Shown in pieces: positions 12,851 to 24,368 of a DNA stretch of 64,000 bases. The notes beneath the pieces are model-generated. The model saw only the letters and a program-made list of their open reading frames with translations, did no database searches and was not told the DNA's origin. Both the position numbers and the translations under genes were made by a program. The stretch's first letter is position 1, and the number at the start of each line of letters is the position of its first letter. Source of the stretch: Paramecium tetraurelia (Eukaryota > Ciliophora > Oligohymenophorea > Peniculida > Parameciidae); the NCBI RefSeq assembly GCF_000165425.1, contig NW_001799400.1:186001-250000 (forward strand), read 5' to 3'.

Positions 12851-12941
12851 ATATATGTAAATTTGTGATTTCCCTTTTATAGAATTACGAATTCAATACC
12901 CAGATTGTGGGTTTTAATTAATTTAAATTAATAAACTCAAC

Positions 12942-13700
12942 ATGGTATTCTATGTCTCTCATAATAGTAAATTGCAGATGAACAATAAGATGTTTAACAT
13001 TCCATCCCAGACCTCGACAACGTGAACATCAAATTAGGAGACGACGAAAAGAAAGTTAATCAAATCTCATCCAACACTGTCTCTTAAGTCCAATAACCTC
13101 AATAGGTTGCCATCCAAATGCAGCCACTCCCCCAAAAAGCAGCAGATCCTTCCTTTCTTTCATAATTGTTTCATTGTTTATTTAAGGGTCTTGCCATTTT
13201 TGTGTAAAACAAGCATTATAAATAGATTTTTCATTCCAGAAGGCTTACTAAATCTCACATACTGTTTTATCGTCGTAGTGATTTTATCAGCAATTGATTT
13301 TTGGACCGTCAAGAACATCACCGGAAGGTAGTAATAGACAGTATCATAGAAAACTTGTTGGTTTGAGATGGTGGTCAGAAGTAAAGGAAGATGGATCTGA
13401 GGAATGGATATATGAATCTCAAGTGGCTAATTTTATCCCTAATCCATTCAATTCAAATGTCTTTTGGTTTGCATAATTTGGTGTTGTATTGACTTGGGGA
13501 ATCTTAATCTTGTTGGATTTAATTGGTTTAAGATGGTTTAATGTAAGCATTTGCATCTACAATAGGCTGTCTTAGCAATGACTGCCTTTTGCTTGACAGG
13601 AATTAATTTCGTGGGATTCTATAAATGTAGAGGAGAACATCAAAAGAAAGCCAAAGAATACATGACTAAAATTGGGTTGAAGGCAATATAGTAATGGTGA
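12942..13700 (+). CDS. TVP23/FAM18 Golgi membrane protein
   Basis: TVP23 proteins are four-helix membrane proteins of late Golgi and endosomal vesicles. The family core is plain: '[20 protein letters not shown]' (spliced across a 22-nt intron), then 'EVKEDGSEEWIYESQ' and 'NPFNSNVFWFAQFGVVLTWG', and a last helix ending 'VGFYKCRGEHQKKAKEYM'. The N-terminus has about 70 polar, Gln-rich residues before the first helix. An intron of 23 nt directly follows the initiator ATG at 12942 and four more small introns are needed. TGA is at 13698. Length and topology agree with the family. Confidence 0.9.
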
Positions 13701-13728
13701 AATTGTTATTATAATAACTGAATACTTA

Positions 13729-15393
13729 TCATTCAGGAATTGATATTTCAGTCTTTTTCACTTGTATACCCAACGAAGAATCATTGGCGATCCTTTTTAG
13801 TACTTTCTTATTCTATAGTAATTCTTGCTCTCCCATTTTCTCAAAAGGATTTAATTTACTTTTGAGAGGTGAACCATTCTATCCATATAGAATTTATTTC
13901 TTCAATTCTTCCGCATTCTTTTAGTACATCAATCTTATATTCTATTATCATAACATTCAATACATTTCTCCGCTCTTATTCTTATTTTTATACATCCCTT
14001 TACTCTTGTAATTCGGTTTCAAAGATGATTCTCTTTTCTGATTCTTGTTGTGTGTATCTTCTTTTTTTCTCTTATACCTATTTCTCTAATTCACTCAACA
14101 ATTAAAACTACTTTTCCCTTTTGCTTAATTTGTTACTGAAATTTAATAAATTACATACTCATTTTTATTATTTGGCCAGTAATCATCCAAAGTCTCATTT
14201 AATTCCTAATTATTCCTCTTATATCTTATTGCTTATTAACTATAATTGTTAATGTTGAAATTCATTTATTCTTATTTTTCTCTTCTCTTTCTTTAATTCT
14301 ACATTTCATCCTTTAGAATAAACATCTCTTATTAATATCGCTCTTGTTGTTTGCTTTTAATTACCTCCTCTTTAGCCTAAAAATATGAATACTTTTACTT
14401 TAATTCTTAAATTTTCATTTTATTTCAATATTTCTTATAGTTTTTCAAATTGTTCCATCTTCTTTCGTTTATTTAACTAATCCTCTGCCTTAATCTCCTC
14501 TTTTACTCTTATAAGCATTTCCTCTTCCTACTATTTTACATAAACATTTTATTCTTTCCTACTTCAAATGTAATATTTACTTTTGTTTTTTATGAAAATA
14601 CACTTATTGATCTCTTATCAGCTTCTCTTACATTTCCTCAAATCTCCTTGACTTATTTCTCTACTCTTATAATCTTTCAAAATCCTTTAACTATTATTGA
14701 CTTATTGTATAATATAATATTTCGTCTTATTTATCCTTTTACTTTACTTTTTCTTTTTCCGCTATCTACTTATCTAAATCCTCCTTAATCTTTTATTTAT
14801 GAATGATCTTTTTCTTTTTCTCTTGCTCTACTTCCTTCTAAAATTACAAAGTGTTATATTTTATTATAGCTCCCCATTCATCTAATGATCCATCGACTTT
14901 ATATATAGATTTTCTCTTTTCATCATTAATGATAGAATCAGTCTTTAATTTTGCTTATTATTATTTTTATTCAGACAATTAATTAGTATGGTGTCTTTTT
15001 TCCTAATTATTGTTTTCTTATTTAGATATTAGAGTGTTCTTCATCTGATGTTCTTATTGTTCTTCTAAATATATATGCTCAAAATAATACTTCTGATTCT
15101 TTAATTCAATTTCTAAATCAACATAATTTTTTCTTCTTTTGGTTTGAGGACAGCTTTCTTCACTTCCTCCCTGAGGATTCTTATAGCATTTATTGAATTG
15201 TATTATATAAAAAAGTCAGTCGTATATGCTGTAATTACCTATAATTCATTTGTAACTATACATTTGTATTTACTTAATCATTTTGAGCATATTCCCCAAT
15301 CAAGTTATCAAGTATTAATTGTTTTAATCTTTCTTAATTTTAATTGTTCTCTCCAACCATATGCATTGTCCTGCCAAACTTTTTTGGAAGCAT
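13729..15393 (-). CDS. Long coiled-coil protein, unknown
   Basis: The minus strand encodes charged, Gln/Glu/Lys-rich sequence with heptad character almost throughout, for example 'YFEHIYLEEQQEHQMKNTLI', 'EVEQEKKKKIIHKQKIKEDL' and 'ELQEQRDVQKQEQERRN'. The C-terminus 'RIANDSSLGIQVKKTEISIP' ends at TGA 13731-13729. A 22-nt intron joins 'QEQERRN' to 'NIRLMYQKNAEELKK'. The proposed start at 15393 ('MLPKKFGRTMHMVGENN') is uncertain because the first 250 bp contain one or two introns whose borders are ambiguous. No known domain is recognised. Size and composition resemble basal-body or cytoskeletal scaffold proteins, but that is only inference. Confidence 0.7.
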
Positions 15394-16502
15394 AATAAAA
15401 ATTAATAGTTGAATAGTTGTACTAACTATATAATATTTTTTAATTTTATCTAAATCATATTTGTCTAAGTGGATTCCATATTAAATTAAACACAATTATT
15501 ACAATAATGTCAGTTGGTATATCTAAAAAATCATGTATTAATCAAATATATTATGTATTTTTATCCTTTTTTCTCTAAGGATTAAAAGAGATTTTAAAGA
15601 TATTCATATATATATTAATACATATAACAGTAATCATTTGAAATGTGTAGAAATCAATTAAATTCTATGTCAATTAGGATAGTAATAATCTATAAATTCC
15701 ATTAATATAAAAAAATGAGCTTATGATTCTAATTATTAATCCCATGTATTTCTTAATATTGATAAGTAGGACAATTTATGGTCGAATTATCTAATGTAGC
15801 TTTTTCTTTATAAAAATAACTATCATTTAAAATAACATAATAAGGCCTTTGAGATAGTGTTAAATTATTCCTTATTAATACTCATAAATCTATTTCTAAG
15901 CATCTATAGTCGTATTATATAACATTCTGTTTTATCTTCGTTTAAGCATTGATAAATAATAAAGGATTATTTTTTATATTTAACTAAAGATTGCCGATTG
16001 TTAGCTTGCTACAATTTATAGATTCAGTTAGTGATATTTCATTTATTGAAAAATATAATGTACATAAGTGTTGAAAATTTAGTTAACCTTCATTAAAAGT
16101 AAAAAATTAATAATAAATATCTAATTTCTGGTAATCTTTATGAGATCGCAATTAAATTAGAATTGTTGAAATATAATTTGATTACTCTAAATATTAAACT
16201 TGATCTAAATCAAAGTTAATTTTATCCTTGGTTCTTCTGTTGTTATCATATTATAATATATCAATCTTATTGCTTTCTTTTATGGAAGGTTTTTCTCTTC
16301 AATTTTTTATTTTATGTATTCATATTCCATTATTCATTTCATAATTCTACTTTAGAATTATTATTCATTATTGTTTTAGGAATCATGCTTACTTCCTTCA
16401 TAAGTGTTTTAATAACTCTAGTGATCTTCTGGAACTATAAATACTAGTCTTCAATTTATTAATATAAGTAATTAATGTTCATATATAATTATATAAATTA
16501 AA
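15394..16502. other. 1.1 kb stretch without a convincing gene
   Basis: This is the longest gap between confident genes. It is very AT-rich, with no clear domain or Gln/Glu-rich coding segment. On the minus strand a frame from ATG 16042 to TGA 15542 (166 codons) is open under the ciliate code, but its product is dominated by Ile, Tyr, Leu and Phe. Open frames of that length are not rare when TGA is the only stop in such AT-rich DNA. It may hold a degraded gene, a non-coding RNA or a site of imprecise DNA elimination. I see no tRNA-like cloverleaf. Confidence 0.4.
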
Positions 16503-17109
16503 TCAAAACCTGAAACCCAAATCCTAAAGTTTTGATGAGAATGCCTATATTTTATTATCTTTAAGCTTAACTAATTGTTGAAGTTTGTTTATTTTTAGTT
16601 CTAGAATGGCTATGATATCTTATTAATCTGCTATTTTTTATTCCAAATCCTGTATTGTGGATTGGTTGTTATTTATAGAAATGTTGGTGGCCGATGATTT
16701 CTACGGTTCAACAGTTTCTATATCCTAATAGTTCAGAATCTTAGGTTTCAAAATCTTTAAAACGCGTTCAATGGCTCCATTTTATGCAGAGATAAGCTGT
16801 TCAATATCATTTTATGTCAATTATAAGCCAAGATTCTAGAAAACCTTCCTAAATGGAATCAGAGGTTATTACTTTTGTATTAAGAGTGTTCCAATTTGAT
16901 AATTTAGATTAATATGAAGTAGCTTCGCTATAATTCTATAATTCGACTTATTTAGGTAGAAAGTGATGAACGACTTCTGCCATCAGAACTCCGTCTGCAA
17001 AATCTTTGCCAATCTTGGTTTTCGATCTGGAAAGTGGAACACTATCGACCCAAGTGTAGAGTTCATGCAACTCGTCTTCAATCTATGAGGGATTATCCTT
17101 ATTTATCAT
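16503..17109 (-). CDS. SPEF1: SPEF1/CLAMP-type calponin-homology microtubule protein
   Basis: SPEF1 bundles microtubules in cilia and, in ciliates, near basal bodies and the cortex. The N-terminal CH-like domain reads 'LYTWVDSVPLSRSKTKIGKD', 'FADGVLMAEVVHHFLPKQVE' and 'QSKLSNWNTLNTKV', matching the SPEF1 consensus almost block by block. It is followed by 'LISAQNGAIERVLKILKPKI' and a C-terminal coiled coil ('DLEQKIADQQDIIAILELKI'). About 190 residues in total, close to the short members of the family. One intron of about 28 nt follows 'LNTK'. The start is ATG 17109 and the stop TGA 16505-16503. Confidence 0.88.
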
Positions 17110-17129
17110 TTGTTATTAATTTTAATATA

Positions 17130-17591
17130 ATGAATCAAGATAAAACAGTTGAAGAGCCTTTGCTTAGTTAAGCCAAGATGAATGAATATAAAGAGAGAGA
17201 ATTCAGGGAATACTTGGTCAATTAGGATGTCACTCTTGCAATTGTTAAATGTAGGTTTTATTCTAATTGTCCTTCTAGTTCTTCTGGCTTTGAGGAATGC
17301 TCCAAATAAGCCTGATTCTCCCAGTCAAGCACTTATTGATTATTTCAGCATACACAAGGACACAAGGGCTCATGAGGACTTCGAAAAATTGAGAAGCGAT
17401 GTCGAGTAATTAGAACAAGGTTAGCGATTCTTTATAACTGTATAGAGAATAATGAATTAGCGAAAGAAATTAATTAGATCAAGGAACAGATTGTTTAATA
17501 GAAATTGGAGAAGCAACGAAAGGAGGAGGAGGAACGATTGCGTTTGGAAGAGGAGGCAAAAAAGAATACAAAGAAACCTGCAAAGAAATGA
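17130..17591 (+). CDS. Small protein with C-terminal coiled coil
   Basis: The N-terminal exon from ATG 17130 ('MNQDKTVEEPLLSQAKMNEY') and the C-terminal segment are protein-like. The latter, 'KEQIVQQKLEKQRKEEEER' then 'LRLEEEAKKNTKKPAKK', is a basic/acidic helix ending at TGA 17589. A 26-nt intron near 17422-17447 is clear. The middle is ambiguous: removing 17251-17278 (28 nt) keeps one frame, but the unspliced alternative frame from ATG 17182 encodes a good membrane helix ('LLNVGFILIVLLVLLALR'). Either the protein is a single-pass membrane protein with a cytosolic coiled coil or it is soluble. The family is unknown. Confidence 0.6.
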
Positions 17592-17639
17592 TTTATACAT
17601 TATTCTTATTTATATTTATATAATTTTGAATTCAAATTA

Positions 17640-18554
17640 ATGAACGAGTTGAAAGGAGCTAGAGTTTTTGGGAAAAATCTTGAAAATCAAGCAGACAAAG
17701 CATCCAAGATTCTCAAAGGCAAAAAAGATGTGATAGTTGATGAAATGGGAGGGAAGGAAAATCTAATAAATGATGCAATTTGGACGAAGGAGGGTTTCAA
17801 TAAATCAGGCTCTCCTTAGCTTGTTAGTTTGTATTAACAAGAAATATACGAATTTTTATATGAAAAAGAAAAAAATATGGGAGAACCAAATTTTTAAATG
17901 GGATCCACTAAAATCAATGATACTGTCAGAGCTACAACTGTATATTATTATTTTGAATATAGGTTAGGTACATAGTAAAACTTGTTCGATGTTTTAATTT
18001 AAAGCCTGAAACACTCTTTTAGACTGTTGATTTGATGGATCAAACGATCTCACTGCTCAATCCTGAAATCGCAGAATTGGAGCTTATTTCAATAACCTGT
18101 CTTTTCATTGCATCGAAATATGAAGAAATCTACCCTCCTCCCTTGCCAGCTTTACTAAGAGCCACGGATATCAAAGCCAAAGATGTTATTGAGATGGAAA
18201 AGGAAATACTTAATAGATTAAATTTCAATGTCATCAGTGATAACACTTTGGTGTGGATACAGTTGATTGGAGAGATGCTAGGTTACAATTGTAAATATTC
18301 TGATTAAATAAAGCAAAGATGTATGTAAGTTTAATTCTCATTTTATTAGGAATTTAGCTGAGACTAGCTTAACTTCTTCATTGTTTTTGAATCACAAAAA
18401 ATCAGCTATTGCTTTGAACATTTACATGGCTGTGGAAATCAATTTGGGTTGTCAAAAAACATAATTTAAATGGGAAAGACTAACCTAGCATTAGAAACCA
18501 AGCAATGAATCGAAAACACTTAAATTGCTGACTTATATTTTGAAAATCAAATGA
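17640..18554 (+). CDS. Mitotic-type (A/B) cyclin
   Basis: Cyclins activate cyclin-dependent kinases. The N-terminal cyclin box is clear: 'LYQQEIYEFLYEKEKNMG' leads to 'INDTVRATTVRYIVKLVRC', spliced over a 23-nt intron at 17940-17962, then 'FNLKPETLFQTVDLMDQTIS' and 'ITCLFIASKYEEIYPPPLPA'. The last block contains the invariant Lys and Glu of the cyclin box. A second intron lies near 18318-18350. A C-terminal cyclin fold follows ('FLNHKKSAIALNIYMAVEIN'). The usual MRxILxDWL block is replaced by VRATTVRYIV, so the Asp normally facing the kinase is absent. No destruction box was identified. TGA is at 18552. Confidence 0.87.
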
Positions 18555-18604
18555 ATTATACTTGAATGAACTCTTAATCAATCAAATCTTATATAAATCA
18601 ATAA

Positions 18605-20088
18605 TCATTGCTTTTTCTTCTTTTGAGTTTGCTTCACTGATTAAGTCTTATTGAGGAAGAATATATAAAATATGGATAGCACGAAGCTAATGAAATAATA
18701 ATTGAAAAGAATGAATTCTATGAACGTGTAAATAAATGACTTTGTGAAAATCCCATATTTAGTAATCCTTTTCATGATTATTTTTGATGGATCCAAATTA
18801 GCTATCAATATTGATTAATGCTTACCATCTTCAACTGGATCATCCTTCTCCTCAAATAAAAAGTCCATCATTATAATATTGTCCTTAACACAATACATCT
18901 CTTTCTGTTCATAATTAGCAGGCAAATAATTGTACCTAATATGAGTCTCAGGTATCTGGGAGTTCTTCAATAACAAGATCATGAATAATAAAATAGGAAT
19001 AGCTATTTTTGATAGTAGTTGATAAGCCACAATAACAAACCCTCTTAGCAATCCTTCCACTCTTTTCTTCACATACTCCTATTATTCTGGTTAATCTTTG
19101 AGTATCATAATCCAATCGCATCCCTTAGCCATGTGTTTGTCCATCTCCAATGTGTATGTCAGGATTTGTAATATGGCAATTACAATGATGGCCAAAAATT
19201 GAAAATGAAAGACATAATCCAAATTTTGAATTAAAGGTTTAATGTACAAAGCTATATAGATGATGTGTGCTATCAATTATCCAGCTATCAAATAAAAGAA
19301 TTTTTATTATGATTTATCTGTTGATATGCTATTCTTCAATTCTGTGAAACAATTTCCAAATCTGATTAAAATTGGCAGGATACAAAATATTATGATCGAA
19401 ACCATCAGAGCCAACACAATTACGAATAAGTCTCCGAATTATCCCATAAATGACCAGACTCCTGGTTAAATAAAAGTTCTAAGTACAATCTCAAGATGAA
19501 CAGCCTATCTTTAAAATTCGTGTCTCATGTTTATGTTTAAGAAATCTTTGAATCCCAAATTTATAAAGATTGTAATAACAATTGAGATAATACAAATTAC
19601 AATGGACATCTTGGTTTGTTAGGAATCATAACCTCCGATAGTGGCAGCTTTGTATATATTCCCTATGCATATTAAATACGATTACTTATTATCATCAAGA
19701 CAATGATGCCATCAAAATAAAAGAGCATTCCACTGTCAATTACATAATATCCCAAAGCTGAACCAATCATTTTCAACATCTCCACTATAACAAATTGTGC
19801 AAATAGCATATAGATAAACAACATCGTAATTTCCATGTCATTAGCAAAGGGCACTTATTAAAAGTGTTAGGCTTGGCTTGGCGTTGTTTTAATTTGAACC
19901 AAAGTCTTACTTTTCTTATCTTTGCTTTCTTTAAGATCTTCGCCATCAGGAGGTAAAAATATAGTGACACCTTGGCAAGGAAACAACAAATTTGGCAATT
20001 TCTTCTTTAACTTGAATATTCCAAAAGCCAAAGCACAAAACACCACAATTTCAACTGGAAAGAGAAGCAAATCCAATTATTCACTCAT
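18605..20088 (-). CDS. Polytopic membrane protein, TMEM161-like
   Basis: About 450 residues with eight or nine hydrophobic helices. It begins 'MSEQLDLLLFPVEIVVFCAL' and has a charged cytosolic loop ('DGEDLKESKDKKSK') after the first helix. Several parts resemble TMEM161 in order and spacing: a 'HIIYIALYIKPLIQNLDY' block, a Lys/Glu/Asp-rich segment, then a C-terminal 'IVAYQLLSKIAIPILLFM'. The similarity is weak and judged by eye. A 24-nt intron near 18800-18823 precedes the last helix and a Lys/Gln-rich tail ending at TGA 18607-18605. Any unrelated transporter-like membrane protein would also fit. Confidence 0.6.
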
Positions 20089-20111
20089 TCAAGTAAATTA
20101 AAATTAAAACA

Positions 20112-21759
20112 ATGAATGAGGTAAAATCTACTCACTATGATTCTAGAGTTTAGTTTTAACCAAATTGTTAAATACCAATCCAAAATAAGACAGCAATCTC
20201 CAAGCCATCCTCATGAAGCTATAAGAACTCAAATTCTTTAACTATTTTATCGAAAGATTTCTGAAAGGCACCCAAAAAGAGACTCTACTCAATGTATCTC
20301 TTTATTATTAATAATGCTAAGTTATGTGGCAGATTCAAAATGGAGCATCACAAAGGAGCGTCATTGTTATTTTAAGAAGGGGATAAATCAAATGATAAAC
20401 TTTATATTATATTCAGAGGTTCTGTTGGTCTATTTAGAGCAAAGAAATTTGATACCTTCCAACAACAGACACCTCAACACGTCTAACCGGCTTAACCAAT
20501 GCAACAACTTCTAGAGAAAGTTTCCAGCAATCTCAAAGAACTTAATAAACAACCAATTTCAAAACCTAACTTTATGAAGAGTTTAGCAAATTCAAAAAGA
20601 TTCGCCAATAAATTAATGAGCACTTTGACACAATACACGACCAAAGAGGATCAATTAATATCTTAATAGGAAATGTCCCTTTTAAATGAAAAATACGGAG
20701 ATACTGTTCGAATTTTAGGTTAAGGGGATGGTTTTGGAGAAGTGGCAATAATTGAAGGCACTCCAAGAGGACTCACAGCTTGTGCAGTATCTCAAGATTG
20801 TTTTTTATTAATCTTGAAAAAAGAAGATTTCGATATTGTTAAGCAATAATTTGTTTAATCTATTAAAGAGAAAAAGAATCTGATCTACACTAAATTTGAA
20901 GTTAAAGATGCCTATTCTACTGCTCTATCTAATTCATTAGCTTATAGTTTTGATGTATCTAAATTAGTATATGTAGGTTGAATCATTCTAACACAATGCA
21001 ATTTTGGCTGTTGAAGGAATGTAATAGAAGGTATTTTATTTGATTGCTTCTGGTGATATTTTATTAGAAAAATATATTGGGAATAAAAATATTAAGATAT
21101 GTATTTTGACTAAAGGATAGTTTGTTGCTGAAGAGATTGTTGTGAATCAAGATAGTGTGTGTGAATACAGTGCTAGAGTGATATCAAATCATGCCACTCT
21201 TATGATTATGAATAAAAATGAATTCTTCCAAAAATTCCCAGAAGAATGCAAATAATAAATAAAAAAAGAGTATCAGAGAAAAAAACTATTCCGTATTTCA
21301 TTTCCTGAAGAGACACTAGATAAAATTGCAGATATCTAAAGTCCCAAAACTTCTCCAAAGTAGACCATCAAAATCAAGGTCAACCCTTTGTCAGTTAGAA
21401 GTCAATAATCATCTTATAGAAATTCATCTTGTTAATTGGACATCAAGGATATATTAGATAAAAAGAAATCCATTTATTGCTAGAAGTATTAGGATAACCA
21501 AAAGAAATGTGAAGATATTATTTTGTTTACAGAAATGTGTTACTCTCCAAAGATTTGCCATACTCCAAGCTACAAGAAACTAAATAATGTATTATAGAAG
21601 TCATTTCATCAACATTAATTAAAAAAGATAATGCGGAAGAAATTCAAATACAATTCAAGCGCTGACATACCTATTTCATAGTTATCCTTATATGAAAGAA
21701 ATTCTAAATATTAACAAACCCCTTCTACTAATCTAGCTAGCTAAGAATTAGAGCAATGA
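20112..21759 (+). CDS. Cyclic-nucleotide-binding-domain protein
   Basis: Contains two cNMP-binding folds and no channel or kinase domain. The first reads 'GASLLFQEGDKSNDKLYIIF', and the phosphate-binding-cassette region is 'GQGDGFGEVAIIEGTPRGLT'. This has Gly-Glu but lacks the canonical RTA arginine: PRGLT follows the acidic residue at about that position. The second fold starts 'VESFQHNAILAVEGMQQKVF' and continues 'ILTKGQFVAEEIVVNQDSV'. A long basic, Ser/Gln-rich tail follows. Introns include about 20121-20146 (just after the third codon), 28 nt near 20287-20314, and 22 nt near 20952-20973. TGA is at 21757. This soluble two-domain type is common in ciliates; its ligand is unknown. Confidence 0.82.
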
Positions 21760-21815
21760 ATCTTTCAATTTAAATTTATATATCTTATATATATCTATAT
21801 ATATATAATGTTATT

Positions 21816-22724
21816 TCATTGTTGTTGTTATGCCTATTGTTGGGTTGCCTAAGATCTTGGTTATTATGATGGCACTTGTTATGGCTAATGGGATTATTAT
21901 TATTATGGTTATGATGTTCTAGCCACAGGAGCTGCAGCATATTAAGGTTATACAAATTAAGGAACAACTCTAGATGCAATCAATGGTTATTAAGCATATT
22001 AGACTGGTTGTTGAACATATTAGACTGGTTGTTAAGCATATTAGACTGGTTGTTAAACATATTAGACTGGTTGTTGAACATATTGAACTGATTATTGGAT
22101 GACTGGCTATTGGACAACTGAAACAGCCTATTAAACATATTGAGTTGGCTATTAATGAACTACTTATCTTTCAACTGGATAGTATTCCACTCTCTCTTGA
22201 TATCTATCAACTGGGACGTACTCTGAATTATATTTACTTTTTTAATACCTGTGTATTTTTCTTAGAATACTTAAGGAATATATTCTGTTTAATATTCAAC
22301 AGCATAGTAATCTGTGACTTTTGTTTCTCTTGGAACATAAGACACAATTTCTTATTCCTCATATTCAACAACAGCTTTTTGATATGGAATATATTCAATT
22401 CTTGATTCACCTTTTATGGTTTGGTGCTAAAATTTAATTCAAATTTACTTGAGCTACTGGGGCAACTGCTACCGGCTATACTTGGACAGGTGCTAATTGT
22501 TAAACAGGAACAGAAGCTATAGGTGCAACAGGCACTTAGGCCACTGGTGCATATTGAATAGGAGCAACTGGAGCTACATAAGATTATCTAATTGGAGAGG
22601 CTGGATAATAAGTAGGGGGTAAATAAGCATTCGGATAAACTGGGGCAGCAGGTCTCTATTAAGCTTAAGGAACTGGAGCTGGAGCTTATTGTGGTTATTA
22701 TGCAGCTTGTGGATGATTAGACAT
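21816..22724 (-). CDS. Epiplasmin/alveolin-like cortical protein
   Basis: A low-complexity structural protein of about 280 residues. The N-terminus is Pro/Ala/Gln-rich ('QQPQQAPAPVPQAQQRPAAP') with Val-Pro-Val repeats. The centre holds an alveolin-type segment of alternating charged and Val/Tyr residues: 'GESRIEYIPYQKAVVEYEEQ', 'EYQTEYIPQVFQEKYTEYVP' and 'RYQERVEYYPVERQVV'. The C-terminal half carries tandem 7-residue repeats of the type QQPVQYV/A and ends in poly-Gln before TGA 21818-21816. Alveolins and epiplasmins form the membrane skeleton under the cortical alveoli. Two introns (22 and about 28 nt) are visible. Part of the sequence resembles other Val/Pro-rich articulin-type proteins, so the exact subfamily is open. 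Confidence 0.75.
21995..22099 (-). repeat. 21-bp tandem repeat, five units, coding QQPVQYV/A
   Basis: Units begin at about 21995, 22016, 22037, 22058 and 22079, with the common core CATATTAGACTGGTTGTT. They differ by one or two bases, mainly at the codon giving Val or Ala. The repeat is in frame in the epiplasmin-like gene and encodes seven residues per unit, so copy-number change would not break the protein. Confidence 0.85.
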
Positions 22725-23027
22725 TATTTTTTATTTGATAAATTCAAAAATAATATTAAAACTGATCCCCATTTATTTAAAATTATGCCTCAGCATAATG
22801 CATATTAATATATAATAATACTTCATTAATTTATTCTTTCATTATTTAATATTATACCCATTAATTTTATATCTCCATTCCCATTTGAAAATCCATGAAT
22901 CCACAAATACATATATTACAGAACAATATAAATCCTGCTTTTATTCCTTTACTCAATGCTTATAATTAATATTTTTATTGTATAATTAATTAACAGATAA
23001 TTTTATATTAATTAAATTATTATCCTA

Positions 23028-24093
23028 TCAAGGATATTATATTTAATAAACTTTCAACTACTTAGTGACATCGTTCCAAATCACCAAATATTTTCCGTCT
23101 CTAGATAAAGTTCCATAATTATCACCAGTTTAGCAATCAATTGGTTCTCCTATTATACTAAACTGCTCATTTGAACCTAATTCAAAAAGAGAAACATATC
23201 TATTATGACGTACAATCATAACCTTTTTTTGGGTGTTAAATATTAAAGGAAACATGATATAAATATCCTGAGTATTTTGTGATTTAAGAGAGATCTTCAT
23301 TTAAGGCATTTGTATAAATTTTCCATCTTGTTATTTAAAAATATGTAGGTCACCTTTTTCATACTATGTCCAAGCTATAAGAGAATCAGCAAGAAATCCT
23401 ACTCTATGACCATGGTCTTTAATTGATTTTTCTATTTTAGTACTAAATTTCCAGTGTTAATTTTCATCCTTTCTTTCCCAAATAATTATATCTGTATCCA
23501 TACTACAAGAGACTAATTAGGTCTCACTCGAATTCAAACTGATTTGATAGACATAATGCTAATGTTAGTCTAGCGAATATAGAAACTGTATAGAATTCTC
23601 AGATGCATTTGCCTTCCAAACTTTTATTGAATGATCAGCTCCGCATGAGATTAGTTCATCCTCATTTTAATTCAAAATCAAGTTGTAAACGTAATTTCTA
23701 TGCATTTTGAATGGCTATGAGCATATCCAATTATTTGAGCTATTATCCTGTTCATGTTCTTTCCAACATAGAATTTATTAATCATTTCCTCCAGATATTA
23801 GCCAATTTTATTTGTTACTAAACACTAAACATCTTACTTGATTTGAATGTCCTTTCAGAATTATGTTCTAATCTATTAATTTTCCTACATCCACCTTCCA
23901 TATCTTAATATCTGATTTACATGCTGTAGCCAAAAGTGTTCCTTGCTTGTTAAATGCTAGAGCTGAACAATCATCCTTATATTCTATCTCAAACAATAAA
24001 TTATATGATATAGAACTTAAAGGCAATTGATTAATAATTAAAGGATCTTATTTTTGATTAGGATTTGATTTAGAGCATAATAGAGATCCCATT
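23028..24093 (-). CDS. WD40-repeat protein with predicted N-terminal lipidation
   Basis: An intron-poor gene of about 355 residues. The N-terminus 'MGSLLCSKSNPNQ' combines a Gly at position 2 (N-myristoylation) with a nearby Cys (possible palmitoylation). WD40 blades follow, for example 'ALAFNKQGTLLATACKSDIK', 'LKGHSNQVRCLVFSNKQNWL', 'ISGGNDQQILCWKEHEQDN' and 'ISCGADHSIKVWKANASENS', giving roughly six or seven blades and ending 'LSRDGKYLVIWNDVTK' plus a short tail to TGA 23030-23028. It is probably a membrane-tethered scaffold. Such WD40 families are large in Paramecium, and this one may be distantly related to the next gene. Confidence 0.85.
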
Positions 24094-24368
24094 GAAATTA
24101 AATTAATTATTAGATTTTATCCTATATGAATCAATAAAACAGTTTAATTTAATGAAAATATTTAATATCATAGATATATTAGTATCTTCTTTTGTAAGAT
24201 ACTATAGAAAACTTTTGAGAAGATAAACATCCAAATTACTTTTCTTACTTTGCTTACAAAATTAACTCATAGATCTAATACCTATAATTATGAAAGTCTA
24301 TTAAGAGATTATACTTCATCTTCTAAAATAGTATTTATTTTTTTTGTATTATTAAAAATATAAATTTA

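Noticed and set aside
13869-14105. Plus-strand Ser/Ile/Tyr-rich frame
   Set aside because: It lies antisense to a convincing coiled-coil gene and has composition typical of the non-coding strand.
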